Positions 12,285 to 25,147 of a stretch of 64,000 nt of DNA are shown piece by piece. The DNA is taken from contig JAQFVV010000021.1 in assembly GCA_028023455.1 (NCBI GenBank), positions 7,590,853 through 7,654,852 on the forward strand. The letters run 5' to 3'. Position 1 is the stretch's first letter. Each line of letters opens with the position of its first letter. The notes below the pieces were generated by a model. It did no database searches and had not been told where the DNA came from. It worked only from the letters and a program-made list of their open reading frames with translations. The position numbers and the translations under genes are program-made. This DNA is from Epiperipatus broadwayi. Taxonomy: Eukaryota > Onychophora > Udeonychophora > Euonychophora > Peripatidae.

Positions 12285-12921
12285 CTAATATCAAGTATTT
12301 AATTTTCTTTTCTTTTCTTAAAATAATGTGAATGAATAGGTAGATTTATCATTAATATATTTTTATTTAATTAACTATTTTTATATAAAGATTAAAAATG
12401 TTCTTGGCTGCCTTATGTTTTGAAAAATGTATCTGTATTATAACAAGTTTGTGTTACATAAACATACATTTTGGTTTAACAAGTGATAGGTGAAGTTTAA
12501 TATACAATCACTTATTTAAGTTAAAAGAATTAATGTCACTTAAGAACCTATTGCACAAGGACAAATCAGGTCATATTAAATGTTTATTGACCTTGCCATG
12601 TGTATATTTTTTTTTTACTTTTTATTTATTGTTAATAAATGTTGAATTAATTTAAAACAGGTAAATTTCTTTCATTGTCATTCAATTCTACAATGAAAAT
12701 TCATTGGTTAATGGTGCTTGAATCTGATACTATTCACAAATTGATTATACTACATAATTCATTAGAAGCAATTATTAAAAGTCCAAAAGTCCAACCATGG
12801 AATGGGTATAAAAATATAATTACATATCATTTTCTTTGTATTGAATTTAATGTTTATTATTTATTAGGTATATATTTTTATATTGCAATAAATCAATTGA
12901 TTTAACATTCCTAAATGTTTG

Positions 12922-13011
12922 ATAAATAAATAGAGGCTTATTGTAATTATTTTAGTAACAAGTAAATAAATAAATAGAGGCTTATTGTAATTATTTTAAT
13001 AACAAGTAAAA
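12922..13011 (+). repeat. Tandem duplication, 44-bp period
   Basis: tagaggcttattgtaattat occurs at 12931 and 12975 with matching flanks (taacaagtaa). Two nearly identical copies. Confidence 0.85.
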
Positions 13012-16000
13012 ATTATATTAAGCTAAAAATTATATATCAATTGATTGCATGTATAATAAAGGTACAAATATGGTAATTATTGAAGATAAATAAAGGTAAT
13101 TTCAATTAGATATACACATATTTTATTGAAAATTATTATTGACTAAGGTGTATATTATATTAAATTAGTATTCATCCACAAAGAGCATAATCTTATTCAA
13201 TTATAGAAAGTTGGTAATAATAATAGATTTTATTTTGTTACAAATTAGATGATTTGCTTTAGTTATATTTAAAATTTGTTGATGCAAAGCATAAATTCAT
13301 TTTGGATTTTAAATTTTAATATTAATGTTTGATTACAATAAACACTAATAATCTTTCATATGTTTTGATAATTATAATTTAAAGTTTTAACAACTTAGTT
13401 TTATTAAAATCAAGAGTAATTGGATATAATTTGTCCATACTATTTGAATAAGCCTCAAATAGAAATCTATCATTTATTTTATAAATGTGAAAATATTAAG
13501 TCTTCTTCAGGGACAACATATATGATTTGACTCTGAAAAGATCTTCATTATATCTTCATGATCAGCCACCCAAAACAATTTTCTCTCATTTCTTGATTAT
13601 ATTTTTTGCAACAACATTTATTACTGATTACTCTTTTATTTTTCATTGTTAAAAAATCTGATATTGTGACAGTTTGATTATTTATTTAAGTATGTTCATA
13701 GATTGGTCTATAATTGAGGTAATCTTTCTTGATGTTTAGAGGAAAATTATCAATTTTAAGATTTATTGTCTTATCTAGTGTCATTCTATTAAGTGGTAAT
13801 CTTATTTCTATTATAATATGCAAATACATTTTAGTGGGTATGCCATAATATAGAGCTAATTGTAAAAAACAATCATGTTACATTAATCTTACATGATGTA
13901 TAAACCCTCAATGTGTTCCAATATATATATTAATAGACATAAATTGTTATGGTATTTAACATTCATATTTGAATATGAACACTTGGAGGCATGAATTAAG
14001 AAAAGCTTGAAAATGAAATAATGGAAAGTGAAATGATATATGAACTCCATCTAATAGGATTTTTATATATTTAGTATTATCTGCTAAGCATGCTTTCAGT
14101 ATCTTCGACAATATCATAATCATAGTAATGTGTCTACACAGTTAATTAAATCCTATTGTGACATACTGTAATTAATTAATTCTTTATTTTATAATTGTTA
14201 AGCTAATTTAGTATTTCAATAGATGTCTATCTGAGATCTTTGAATGATATAAGCTAATTATTTTCCAATATTGTTTAGTACATTGGTAGGTCATTAGAGT
14301 TGAGAAGTAAAGTTTTCTCTTTGAAGCTTAATCTATCCCTTCTGATGCTATGATGTGAACTATTAAGCAGCTGTCCATTCAGTTTATTGCACAGTACAGT
14401 TTATTTTAGTAATAGAATATTAGTCTTGAGAACTAAAACTCCCTATGTTAAAGTTCCATGTTTTGTGACATTCAAATGTCAGATGACCTCCAACCATTTC
14501 ATTCAATTTTTAGTTTAATTACTTTGAAAAGGAATTGAAATTATAAATGAAAGCTCTTCCTATATGTTTTACTATGCTCATATATACTGGTTAAATTTTC
14601 ATATAAATTAAGGCTGAAGTAACAACATAATATGGTACTTCAACAAAAAATAACATTGGATCATCTTGAAGGTTCTCTTTCTGATCACATTGATTTTTTG
14701 GGAAAAACATATTTCAAGTTTTTAATCAGCACAAATTAATTTTGAAATTAAAATCACACATCTGTATTTATATTTTGTAATTGTATATAATATATACATA
14801 TATACTAAATTTATTTAATTTTATTGAAACGAAATATAAACCTCATATTAAGTAGACAAAAAAAAGTGTTAATTTAAAATGTATTCTTGTCTGGAAGGCA
14901 TTGTTTTTTGCTTGGTTAAATCTTAATGCTATTTCTAATTTACTTTTATATAAATAAATTAATCTTTTTATTTACTTTTTTTTTAAATTCATTATTTATT
15001 TAATAAAATCACACATACATTTAACGAATATTTTTTTTAGATACGTTAAATTAGTTTTTTATACATATATGTGTAAAAAAGACCTTTTTCCCTATCTCTT
15101 TTTTTAAAAAAGTTGATATTTATTAATATCGTTTTTAAATTCATTTTAATATAAATCACATTAAAAACATAGATCTGTAAAACTTTTATTGATAGTACTT
15201 TTGATGATCTTAATCATCATCATCATTAGCCAATCACAAATGTAGTCATCCAAATCCCCCCAAAAATGTAAAGATGGAAATACAAAATAATGATAGCAAA
15301 AACAATAATAATGGTACTACTCTAGAGATATATTTTATGGTAACTGGACAAACCAATCTGTGAACCACAAGTAGAGGATCCCAAAGGAAACCAGAATCAT
15401 TTTCTAGTGATGGGCCAATTGTAGTACTACATGCTTCTGATGCTAGATGCCTCTTGTGATGAGTCATTTGCATTTTTTTTCTGACCAGCATTATCAAGTA
15501 AAGTCATGGGGACATGTAATAAATTCTTTAATTAAGCACTTCTCACATATTTATCAATTTTTGTAATATTGAAAAGTTGGAATAATGTGAAATTCTGTTT
15601 TCTGTTAGAGCAAGTGACAAGGGAAGCACTTGCAATACTTAAAGCATCTTAGAAGCACCTGAGGAAAACTCAACTTTAAAAGTAGTTTAATAGAAGACTT
15701 CAAATTTATTAATGTGCCAATAAAGTGCAGTGAGTGAATTCCAATGTCAAGAAAAAACAGCATTGTTCACTCATAGTTTATTTGTAATGATCAGGAATTT
15801 TACCTAATAGTTTTGAAATATTTGCATGAAGCAGTGAGATATAAATGTTCCAAGTTGTGACAAAGTGGGGAGTAGGGATTTCACCACGCTAATGTGCCAG
15901 AACACAAAGTCTTGAGTATGAAACAATTTTTAACCTCAAAACAGCATTATACAACTTACCCACATGCCATATTCACATGATCTCTGTCTGTGTAATTTAT

Positions 16001-16689
16001 TTTTATTCCCCAGAATAATAAAATGCCTCGAAGGAAAACGTTTTACAGAATTGGAAGAGGCAAAGAAAAAAGTAACAGAGGTATTTAATTGCATCTCTTT
16101 GCAAAAGTTTTAGAACTGTTTGAAAAAGTTGAAAACATATTTAGACCGGTGTGCTGCATCAAAGAAATAGAATTTCAAAGGAGATTCAATTTGCAACATC
16201 TAAAAATAAATACCCAATTTTTTATTATAAAATTCCGGAGTTTTTTGGATATTCCATTGTATGGCCACATAGAGAACATTAGTCTACTATTCATATAAAA
16301 TTCAAAATAACATTTTATATTCTTTTATTTATAGATAATAAAAAAAACTATTAGTATAAAATAAAGTTGCAAAAAATCTCAGAACGTAAAATAGTGTCAT
16401 ACATCTATATATTAATCTATTAATATGCATTTAAATATATCCCAAAATGAAAATACATACACACATTGCATAAATAATTAATACTATTGAATTATAATTT
16501 TATCACTTATTTATAGCCATCTTGTTTTGACTGCAAATGCACTATTACATAAAATAATTTTGCTAAAATCTTAAACTTTTAAATTAATTGCTATATTGAA
16601 ACATCTAAACTAAGATTAATTTATAAACGTCTTAAACTACCACCACATTTTCTTTTGATAACATATGAATAAAGGTACAATAAAAAACA
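13012..16689. other. AT-rich intergenic stretch, nothing firmly recognised
   Basis: No repeat family from elsewhere in the window and no domain. A short frame at 16024-16083 (PRRKTFYRIGRGKEK) is preceded by ccccag but is too short to call an exon. Confidence 0.4.
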
Positions 16690-17305
16690 AATATCTCTCA
16701 AGATAAATTTCATGCTGAACCAAACTCATCAGTTGGCCAGGTCATTATCTCTCTCTCATATATATATATAGCAAGTTTTTTAACTTGCATTTTTGTTTTT
16801 CATATATATATATATTTACTATGTGTATAATATTTTTCAATAGTAAAGAGTTACGTTATGATTCACAAGTGTCAAATTTATTCCACCTGAAGCTTTGAAA
16901 CAATCCAATGTAAATAAATATAGTAATGATTAACAATAATCATTTATTAAACTAGAGATTATTTATAATCAATATATAAACTTAAACTTTTGTTAAAGAT
17001 TAATAAACCTGACTTTTTTAATTAAACACACACACACAGATTGGCATGAAACACATATTGAGGTAATTTATCTTTTATTGTGTGTCTTTATTCATATATT
17101 TTCAAACAAATTGCTCAATACCTTTATAAAATATATTACACCTGTGAAAGAGAAAAGTAAATAAATCCATGTATGTGTCTGTTTAATTGAAAAAATCAGA
17201 TATATTAATCATTAACTGAGCTTTATAGTTTACATCAGGGCTAGATGTAATCTCCACTTTAATAAATGATTATTAGCAATAATTACTGTATTTATCTAGG
17301 ATGGA
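16690..17305. repeat. Inverted pair of family 1-type hammerhead repeat remnants
   Basis: On the minus strand, 16690-16747 carries a decayed hammerhead and 16928-17022 the downstream body. On the plus strand, 17040-17100 carries ggcatgaaacac...ttatcttttattg (the 3' half of a hammerhead) and 17192-17290 the same body (ttaatcattaactgag, ctttaataaatgattatt). Both bodies match the segment between the two ribozymes at 46740-46920. The 5' half of the right-hand ribozyme is replaced by a CA run. Confidence 0.65.
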
Positions 17306-17394
17306 TTGAGCCAAAGCTGTGATTGGAATAAATTTGATACTTGTAAATCAAAATGTAAAAATAATTTATATAAATCTATTAATCAGTGAAGTAT

Positions 17395-17590
17395 TGAATA
17401 GCTTCACGCTCACAGATCTAACCGCTTCGGCTTCACCTATTTAAATAGAAAGTAGGTTGAAGTAAAGAAGGGTTCCCCTTATTTCTTCCATAGCGTAAGC
17501 TTGTGGTTAAAACACCTGTAGAGGTCCCTACTATCGCATTTTATACGCATATTATTGAGGTTATAGCCTCATAATCAATGTGCGTTTAAT
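17395..17590 (+). repeat. Dispersed repeat fragment with unusually many CpGs
   Basis: Includes the segment shared inverted with 9310-9380, and upstream cttcacgctc and accgcttcggcttcac. It is less AT-rich than its surroundings. Family unknown. Confidence 0.5.
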
Positions 17591-18269
17591 AAATTTATAA
17601 TTACAACTATATATCTATTCTGAAAAATAATTTTATCTAAGTTGACCAATTTATTAAATTATTATGTTTATGTATATAAAAATAATATTACATAGTGCTA
17701 ACAAGATGTAATGTATTAGTAAATGCAAAATTCTCTACTTTTAACATAAACCATTTGCAAACAATGTCCACAGACTCGCAGTCAACTTGTTTAAAATTTA
17801 CATTCATATGGCAGAGTTAACCTTAGAGATAAACAATTAAATATCAAAAATGTAAATATCAAATTATATAATGCTAACAATATGTAAAAAGTGCTATGAT
17901 GAAATTCTCAAGAGTCTTTAGTATCAAACTAATGTATTGTATAAAAAAAAAACGAATTTATTTTTATTCACTTAATAATATTGTTTTAATTATTAAATAT
18001 TTTAGCACTTTATTATTTGATATTTATATATTCGATAATGTATTATTTATTTACAAGATTATTAAATAGTATAGAAATTAACTATCTTGTGAATTTAAAT
18101 TACAAATCTATATTAACAACGTTTGCCAAATTATCCTTAATAAATATTAGTGTCTAATATGTTATCAATATAAGAATTTAAAAGGGATGTAAGTAGATTC
18201 ATATTTTATTTATAACAAATATTAGTTTTATATGAGAGAATGCTGAATTAATGTAACTAGTACTTGAGG

Positions 18270-18273
<4 letters not shown>

Positions 18274-18361
<88 letters not shown>
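18274..18361. repeat. (TA)n microsatellite
   Basis: Uninterrupted TA dinucleotide run of about 88 bases. Confidence 0.97.
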
Positions 18362-18363
<2 letters not shown>

Positions 18364-20136
18364 ATTATTAAAAACCAGCCAACATTTAGATAATTCCAAT
18401 ATCAATAACAGTTAATCAACAATTTCAAACTGTTGTCAAGACAATATTGGGGTTGTCTGAGTGGTGACTGGCTTTTACTGATTACTTACAAACCCATCTA
18501 AACTTGAGTATTATATATATATCTTCCACCATAAATGTCAATAGTTAAGTGATTATCATATGTAAATCATATCATTTTAGCCAGTGCTTAATTAAACTAA
18601 TTACAAACAAAATATAATGTCCAGTTAATACTCATTTTTAAATAGAAAATGGAACTTAATTTTTAGATAATAAGGATTTCATTTATTGTTTACAAAATGA
18701 GTATTGCCTTGACAACAAATAGTTGTTATTCTATTGGTTTGTTCAGAAATGATTGTAGTAATGTGAAATATATTTAAATAAAAAAAAATAATCAGATATA
18801 ATATAGAAGTTATACAAAAGTAATTTTGTAGCTTAACTTATACAGATAAATTCAGATGTTATGTGATTTTTCAGGAAGTATGGTGATCAATACTAGAAGA
18901 TTGTCTAACTATTCTATAATCTTATAATAATGGCTTCTTTAATTTTTATTTCTATGATGTCTTTTTTCCTACAATATTCTTGTGTGATCTAATTTGAAAA
19001 TAAATTTAATGTTACGATAGTTTTCATGGACAAAAAAAACTGAAGCAGTATTAGAGTGATTAGTTGTGCAATTTTTATAGAGTTATAGAGTAACTGGTGT
19101 TTGTATTGACATATAATTTGATAAATAATATGATAAAGCAGAAATTATGATCTATAGATTTAGACTCCCAGAGTACATTATTTTATGGTAGCATTAAACT
19201 ATACACAGCAGTGAAAGAGCTATTATAGGTAAATGAGAAAACTTGTTTAGCCTTAGGCATTGTCAATTAATAGTAACTGATCATTTGTTGGTAACATCAA
19301 AGGTTAAAGTTTATTTCTGTTTCATGGATATGATCTTGTTTCTATTCTTTATTATAATAACAATTTATGGAAATATTTAATTCAATGTGTGTATATATAT
19401 ATATATCATAAAATAATAGTTTTCACCTTTATAAAATAGCAATATCACTATTGCCTTCTTTAAATTATATCATGTATAATATTAAGACATTTTACTAATA
19501 ATTTCACTTTTTTCTGCTATTTTTCTACTATTTATAAATATAATCTATATATTACTACATGATTTAGTGTACATAGCATTTCAGTTGAAAATTGTTATAG
19601 TATTAATGACTTGTTTTTTGCTGTTATTACTATAAATTTCTTGTAGTGTTCTATTTTATTCATAAGGTCATTCCTTCTTTAGTTAACCCTTATATTTTAT
19701 TTTTATAACTGAAATAATAAGTTTTCTTCATACCACCATAATGTTTTATATTTTTGAAACTTTTGTTTTCTTATAAGTTTCTTTTTTGCCACACCACATA
19801 TAAATGACTTGCCCTGTATATTTTAATGCTGTAATAGAGTATCACACTTTGGATCTAAAATCCTCAGATTGATACCAGTTGTGGTACTTCTAGGATAGAA
19901 CTACTTACAAATTCACAAGAGTAAAATAACATGACTATTTTATTTCTTTAAATATGCTTATATATTATCATTGGCTCTTTTCAGAATCTCTCAGTAGGAG
20001 GTTCTTCTAAGTAGGCTATTTTAATATTTTCTCTGTGACATTGTTCTTATGATATTTAAAAATTTGTTGTGGAATTGTAGTTATTCATTGTAATGTATTC
20101 ATTATTATCTTAGGGAACTCATCTTGCATAATTTGG

Positions 20137-20375
20137 TGTAGATGGTAAAGCATCCGACATGGAATTTGAAGGATCTGATTGCTTCTAGAACTTACAGGTC
20201 TGACACTTGATCTTCTTATGAATTCCCAAACAATAAAACCATATCCCTTTTTATTCTACATGGTTTGGCATAGTTGGTAGAGCGTCCGACTTGGGATCAG
20301 GAAGTCTCAGGATCGATTCTGGCAATCAAACTTCCTCTACTCTTGAGCAATAAAGCCATATATCTTTTTTATGGA
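20137..20375 (+). repeat. Two tandem tRNA-derived SINE units
   Basis: Unit 2 (20262-20375) has a good Pol III box A (tggcatagttggtagagcg) and box B-like ggatcgattctgg, then a short tail ending ataaagccatatat. Unit 1 (20137-20255) is a degraded relative (tggtgtagatggtaaagc, tcttatgaattccc, aataaaaccatat). Both start in a tRNA-like head, so a tRNA-derived SINE dimer is likely. Confidence 0.65.
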
Positions 20376-21342
20376 ACTGGTTAAAACTTATAATGCAGAG
20401 ATAAACTTCCAATTTTGGAATAAACTGGAGTAAGGAAGTTGAAAACAATGGCAAAATACCATTGATAATTGAACATAATCACTTCATCATGGCACCCTAT
20501 CTAATAATTCTACAGATCTCAAATTGAAGACATTAAGACATACACAATTTCCCTCTTGACTAAGCCTAATTTAAAGTTTCTCTCAGATTTTAAATATAGC
20601 TTAAATTTATTGGAATATTTTTAGATATTATGCAAGTCTTCGAATTTATCATTCTCAATTTACTGGATTTTTCAGATTAGTGATTTTGTCAGATTTAAAT
20701 TTAAAAATCATTCAATAATAAACTGAAAAAAATGATAGTTTATTTTTTTAATTAACGTCTTATATTAATTTAAAAAATATTAAATAGTAATTAATTAAAG
20801 TCTGTTGCTTGCAAAAACAATTTAAAAATATTAAAATTTTTATTGCTTTTATAATAAATATTGCTTATATACAGAAAATAATATCATCAAAAATGGAAAT
20901 TAATGAAATCCATTATGCTGCCCTTCCATACAAATTATAACAAATAATAAAAATCGAAATCAACAGTTATATAATTATATATATTATTAACACTTAAACA
21001 CGAAAAAGTCTTTTTTGCCACATGGTGTATATCCAGAATAATTGGTTAATGTTAAAGAAGATGATTAACATTTGAAAAAGGCAGAAACCATGTGTCACAA
21101 ATGGCTTTTTATATTTAATTACTATTAATATACATAATTATATAGGTTTTGTATATGATTTTTATTACTTGGTATAAATTACAATATATCAATACGACTA
21201 TTGTATAAAACAGAAAAATTTTAAAATCATATAAAATACTATTGCCAAGTATTTCAATTCGTTCGAGTCCTTTTACCCCAAAAATATTTTGTGTCTTCAG
21301 CTACAAATTTGGGTGTTTTGGTTGTTATATGTAACTTGAAAT
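20376..21342. other. AT-rich stretch, nothing recognised
   Basis: No repeat or coding signal noticed. Confidence 0.5.
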
Positions 21343-21485
21343 AAAAGTGTAGGGTAACCAGTCAAGCGTTGTTAGCCGAGAGGTCATCGCATCTGCCTTG
21401 CAAGCAAGTAGTTGGTTGTAGACGGGTGTGGGTTTGCCTCCTGGCAGATGCTATGACGTATGGGGAAAAAAGTGTAGGGTAACCA
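21343..21485 (+). mobile_element. tRNA-derived SINE with 18-bp target-site duplication
   Basis: aaaagtgtagggtaacca occurs at 21343-21360 and 21468-21485 and brackets a tRNA-like body starting gtcaagcgttgttagccgag. A class II-type D arm (ttagccgagaggtcatcgca), a loop-like cttgcaa, a variable arm, a decayed T arm (gggtttgcctcc) and atgctatgacgtatgg follow. The perfect duplication shows a fairly recent retroposition. The same family lies at 52313, 54843 and 55504. Parent tRNA probably a Leu/Ser-type long-variable-arm tRNA (inference). Confidence 0.85.
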
Positions 21486-21622
21486 TAAATTTTTAATTTA
21501 ATCATTAATTGTTTTATTAATTTATCAACATCTCATACTTCTATTTCAAATTACATATAGGAAACAAATGTTTGATTGAAGAAAAAAGGTATTTTTGGTT
21601 TTTAGTTCATTACACATAAAAC

Positions 21623-21771
21623 TAAAAGCATTTTTATAAGACATTCTTTATATATATATATTACTGTTTATTTTTCAAATATTTTGTGGTGGATTTATAA
21701 AAGCATTTTTATAAGACATTCTTTATATATATATATTACTGTTTATTTTTCAAATATTTTGTGGTGGATTT
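21623..21771 (+). repeat. Tandem duplication, 75-bp period
   Basis: Two virtually identical copies beginning taaaagcatttttataagac at 21623 and 21698, each ending attttgtggtggattt. A recent local duplication that includes a short TA run. Confidence 0.93.
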
Positions 21772-23285
21772 CGTGTAATTATTCATTTTCAAATTTAAAA
21801 ACTGATAACTGGTAATCAAAACACTGTTCCATATTTCAAACATTTGATTAATGTTAAATATCATTTACAAAGCTGTTTTGTAATTTGTGGCAGCAGTATT
21901 TTTTTAAAATGCAAGTTTTAGTTAAATGATTTCATTCTTCATTCTAGTAAATTACTCATAAAATTTAGTGTATATTATTAAAAACATACTGCCATCTATT
22001 TTCCCACTTTTGACCACCAACAAATCTATTAGAGATGACAAACAACTGGACAATTCTGAAATATTACATTGTTATATATCATAGTTATTGATATCTAATA
22101 TCTAGATAAAATTTGAAAAAAAAATCTGTTTGATAGAAATATGGTAAAAAATGGTTACAAGATTTGATTCAAATAAATAAATAAACAAAATTTCTATGTT
22201 TAATAAAAGCATTTCATAGAAAGAGTAAAACATCTTCTAATAAATATGCTGAAGAACAAAGATATCTTCTGCAACCACCATGGTAAAAATCAAAAGACAA
22301 TGGTTAACTCATCATTCTTGCTCTGTGAAGATTTGAGATAATAAAAATAATTTAACTAACAATATCAAGATACCACTTTTGATGAGTATTGTTAGCTAAC
22401 ATGATTACTATGAGTCTGACCAAAATGTGAAAAATATTTAAGATCTACCAAACCAGTTTTCACACCCATTATATAGTCTTGGCAGATAATTGCTCTCCCA
22501 AGATACCACATCACTTTGTATATTAATAATCAAATAGAAATATATTGTAATATGTTAATAAAAATGGCTTGCAAGAAAACTATCATTTAAAATAAAATAA
22601 ATTAAAATTTGTTGTTTAGATTTACTTATAGTGGAATGTTGCATTATTTTTGTAAAACCTTTATCAAAGCATAACTGCGTCATGTGATTCATTTTCTCCC
22701 AATACAACTTTTCTTCTATTAAATAAAATCTTATTAATTTCTGTCCTTGACAAATGATGACCGCTTCTATCCAAAATAATTAATCAGTGATTACTTTTTT
22801 TGTGCAGTAGGAAAATTACCAAAAGCCAAAACTGTCTTAAGTCAAGTTCAGTGTTTTACTTTGTTGTTCAAATATCACATGACATCTTGAGTATCTAACC
22901 ATTTGATTATTTATATGTTAAACCTTTTGATTAAATTATGTAAAAAAAAACTGGCAAATTTCATCATTTCTATCTTCAGCATTTGCCACAGGCTTCTAAT
23001 TTAACTTTTTAATGCTAATCTACTTCTGGATAAATCACTTAATGACCACTCAATTTTGTTTGCTACTTGTATTACTTTCATTATTTGTCTGACGATCATT
23101 TGTTTTATAGATATGTTATTATCATGGGATAGCAATTTTTTAATCACAAATAATTGATTTTGACTATAAACATACTGACATTTTGGCTAGATCACACAAG
23201 CCAAAATCATTCAGAATCAAAATTATACACGAATGAACTTGCAAAATATATCAATTATATCTGTAACCCAAGAAAATCTTTGTAT

Positions 23286-23287
<2 letters not shown>
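21772..23287. other. AT-rich stretch, nothing recognised
   Basis: No coding domain, repeat copy or RNA seen. Confidence 0.5.
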
Positions 23288-23370
<83 letters not shown>

Positions 23371-23377
23371 ATATATA
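23288..23377. repeat. (TA)n microsatellite, left border of a Penelope-like element
   Basis: TA run of about 90 bases with one TT interruption, directly beside the inverted arm of the element that follows. Confidence 0.96.
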
Positions 23378-23399
23378 AAAAATAATAATAATAATGAAT

Positions 23400-24843
23400 T
23401 TATACTGTAGGTGATATGTACTAAAGCAATGACATAATATTACAGCAGAGAAATTTGATATAATTTTAATATAAAAAATACACAGTAAATGCTAAGCCAT
23501 GCTTTTGATACACAGTATCTTTATAAAAGCATGATTGAAATAGGAATACCAAGGATATTGGCATTTCTGCTTGCATGTGAATATAAATTAAACTGATCTC
23601 TGATTTTTAATAAATTTGCATATTGGCATATATGAATATTTGCGTGAAAATCAGTCAGGTGATTAACTATGCTGCAAATTTATGTGTCCAGTGTTTGCTA
23701 AGAGAAATGCTATTGGCTCTTAAATTTATAGCATTTTTAAAGTTGATTATGTCCAGGCCTCTTTGATTTTTCATTTTTTGTTGTTGCTTTCAAGGCAGAT
23801 AACTTTAGCATTAGCAGATTTAAAAGATGTGTCCAGTACTTTTCTCATGATTGATGAATAATGGGTTGTAAGTGCTGTTGGATTTACCTTTATTATATAA
23901 ATGAACATGTTGGGTGACTTTTGATTTTAAGTTTATATCCTCATTCCAAGGTTCCTTTTCAATATAAAATGGCAGGCTTGAAAATCTTTTTTATTTAAGA
24001 ACTCAAAATTTTGTAAATTCATAGCAGATGTAAAAAACAATCTAGAGTGTTATAAAAAGATTTAATCAAAGTCGAATATGCTATTGTCATACTTGAAAAA
24101 CAAATAAATAGATTTAACTGTGGCCACAAATGCAATAAACTACCTAATCCTAAACCTTGGATTGACATGCCTTATATTCCTAAAATCCATTTTAAATTAA
24201 TATTCATTGCAAACAAATATTTCAATGTTGGTTTTAGATGCCATCTTGCCACTTAACATAAGAATAAGATCATTAATGAAAATAAGGGTTAACTGGTATA
24301 TACCCTAAATTACAAATATTGTAATGGCAGATATTATGGTAAAATGTGCAAATTTAAAATCAAGACACATCCAGCATATTAATTTTTGTAATAGACCAGC
24401 ACTTACAGCTCAGTATTCATCAATAATGAGAAAAAATACTGGTCACTCCATTAAACGTGTCAATGCTAATGTTATCTGCCTTGAAAGCAACAACAAAAAA
24501 CAAAAAATCAAAGGGGCTTAGCACATAATTAACTCTGAAACTGTCATAAATTTACGAGCTAATAGCATTCACCTTAACAAACATTGGACATGTAATTCCA
24601 TAGCATAGTTAATCACCTAACTGATTTTCATACAAATGTTCATATATGGAAATATGCATATTTATTAAAAATCAGAGATCAGTTTAATTTACATTTTCAT
24701 GTAAGAAAAAATGCCAATACTCTTGCTATTCCTATTTTCAGTCATGTTTTAATAAAGATACTCCTGTCATAGCATTTAAATGTCCATGGAGTTTTATAAA
24801 AAAATTTATATCAAATTTCTCCACCATAACATTAATTCATTAC

Positions 24844-24845
<2 letters not shown>
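23400..24845 (+). pseudogene. Penelope-like element 1, 3' part (GIY-YIG region) with inverted end copy
   Basis: About 450-bp arms, 23440-23900 (minus) and 24380-24840 (plus), are inverted copies of each other; matching pieces include ttgttgttgctttcaaggca and its complement. The plus arm continues upstream into coding-like sequence around 24155-24340: PYIPKIHF, FNVGFRCH, then YTLNYKYCNGRYYGK. The last resembles the GIY-YIG endonuclease of Penelope-like retroelements (GIYxLxCxxCxxxYIGKT). Several in-frame stops kill it, and the reverse transcriptase is absent. TA tracts abut both ends. Partial inverted end copies are typical of Penelope insertions. Confidence is high for an inverted-arm element and moderate for the Penelope assignment. 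Confidence 0.72.
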
Positions 24846-24899
<54 letters not shown>

Positions 24900-24990
24900 C
24901 CATGGACATTTAAAAACATTACCACTTATATATATATATATATATATATATATAAGTGGTAATGTTTTTAAATGTCCATGGAGTTAAAAT
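24846..24990. repeat. TA tracts with a hairpin of the Penelope terminus
   Basis: A TA run (24846-24894) is followed by an inverted repeat: aaactccatggacatttaaa...accact at 24894-24931 and its complement at 24953-24985, with a second TA run as the loop. aaatgtccatggagtt also occurs at the element end near 24777, so the hairpin appears to be made of end fragments. Confidence 0.8.
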
Positions 24991-25147
24991 ATTATCCCTA
25001 TTCAAATACCCTAATATGGTAATTTATAATACGTAAATTAGGCATAGTAAGACTATTTAAGAATGTTAGAAAAAATAAGCTATTTTTTAAAAAATATATT
25101 TTTTTTATATATTAAAAGTGCATTAAAGTATCATTTTTTCTATCAAA

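Noticed and set aside
16003-16300. Possible exon (ccccag, then PRRKTFYRIGRGKEK; also an open frame 16089-16298)
   Set aside because: Very short, a stop separates the two pieces, and no family recognised.
18199-18405. Open frame with a (YI)n run, likewise 23154-23378
   Set aside because: Translation of TA microsatellites.
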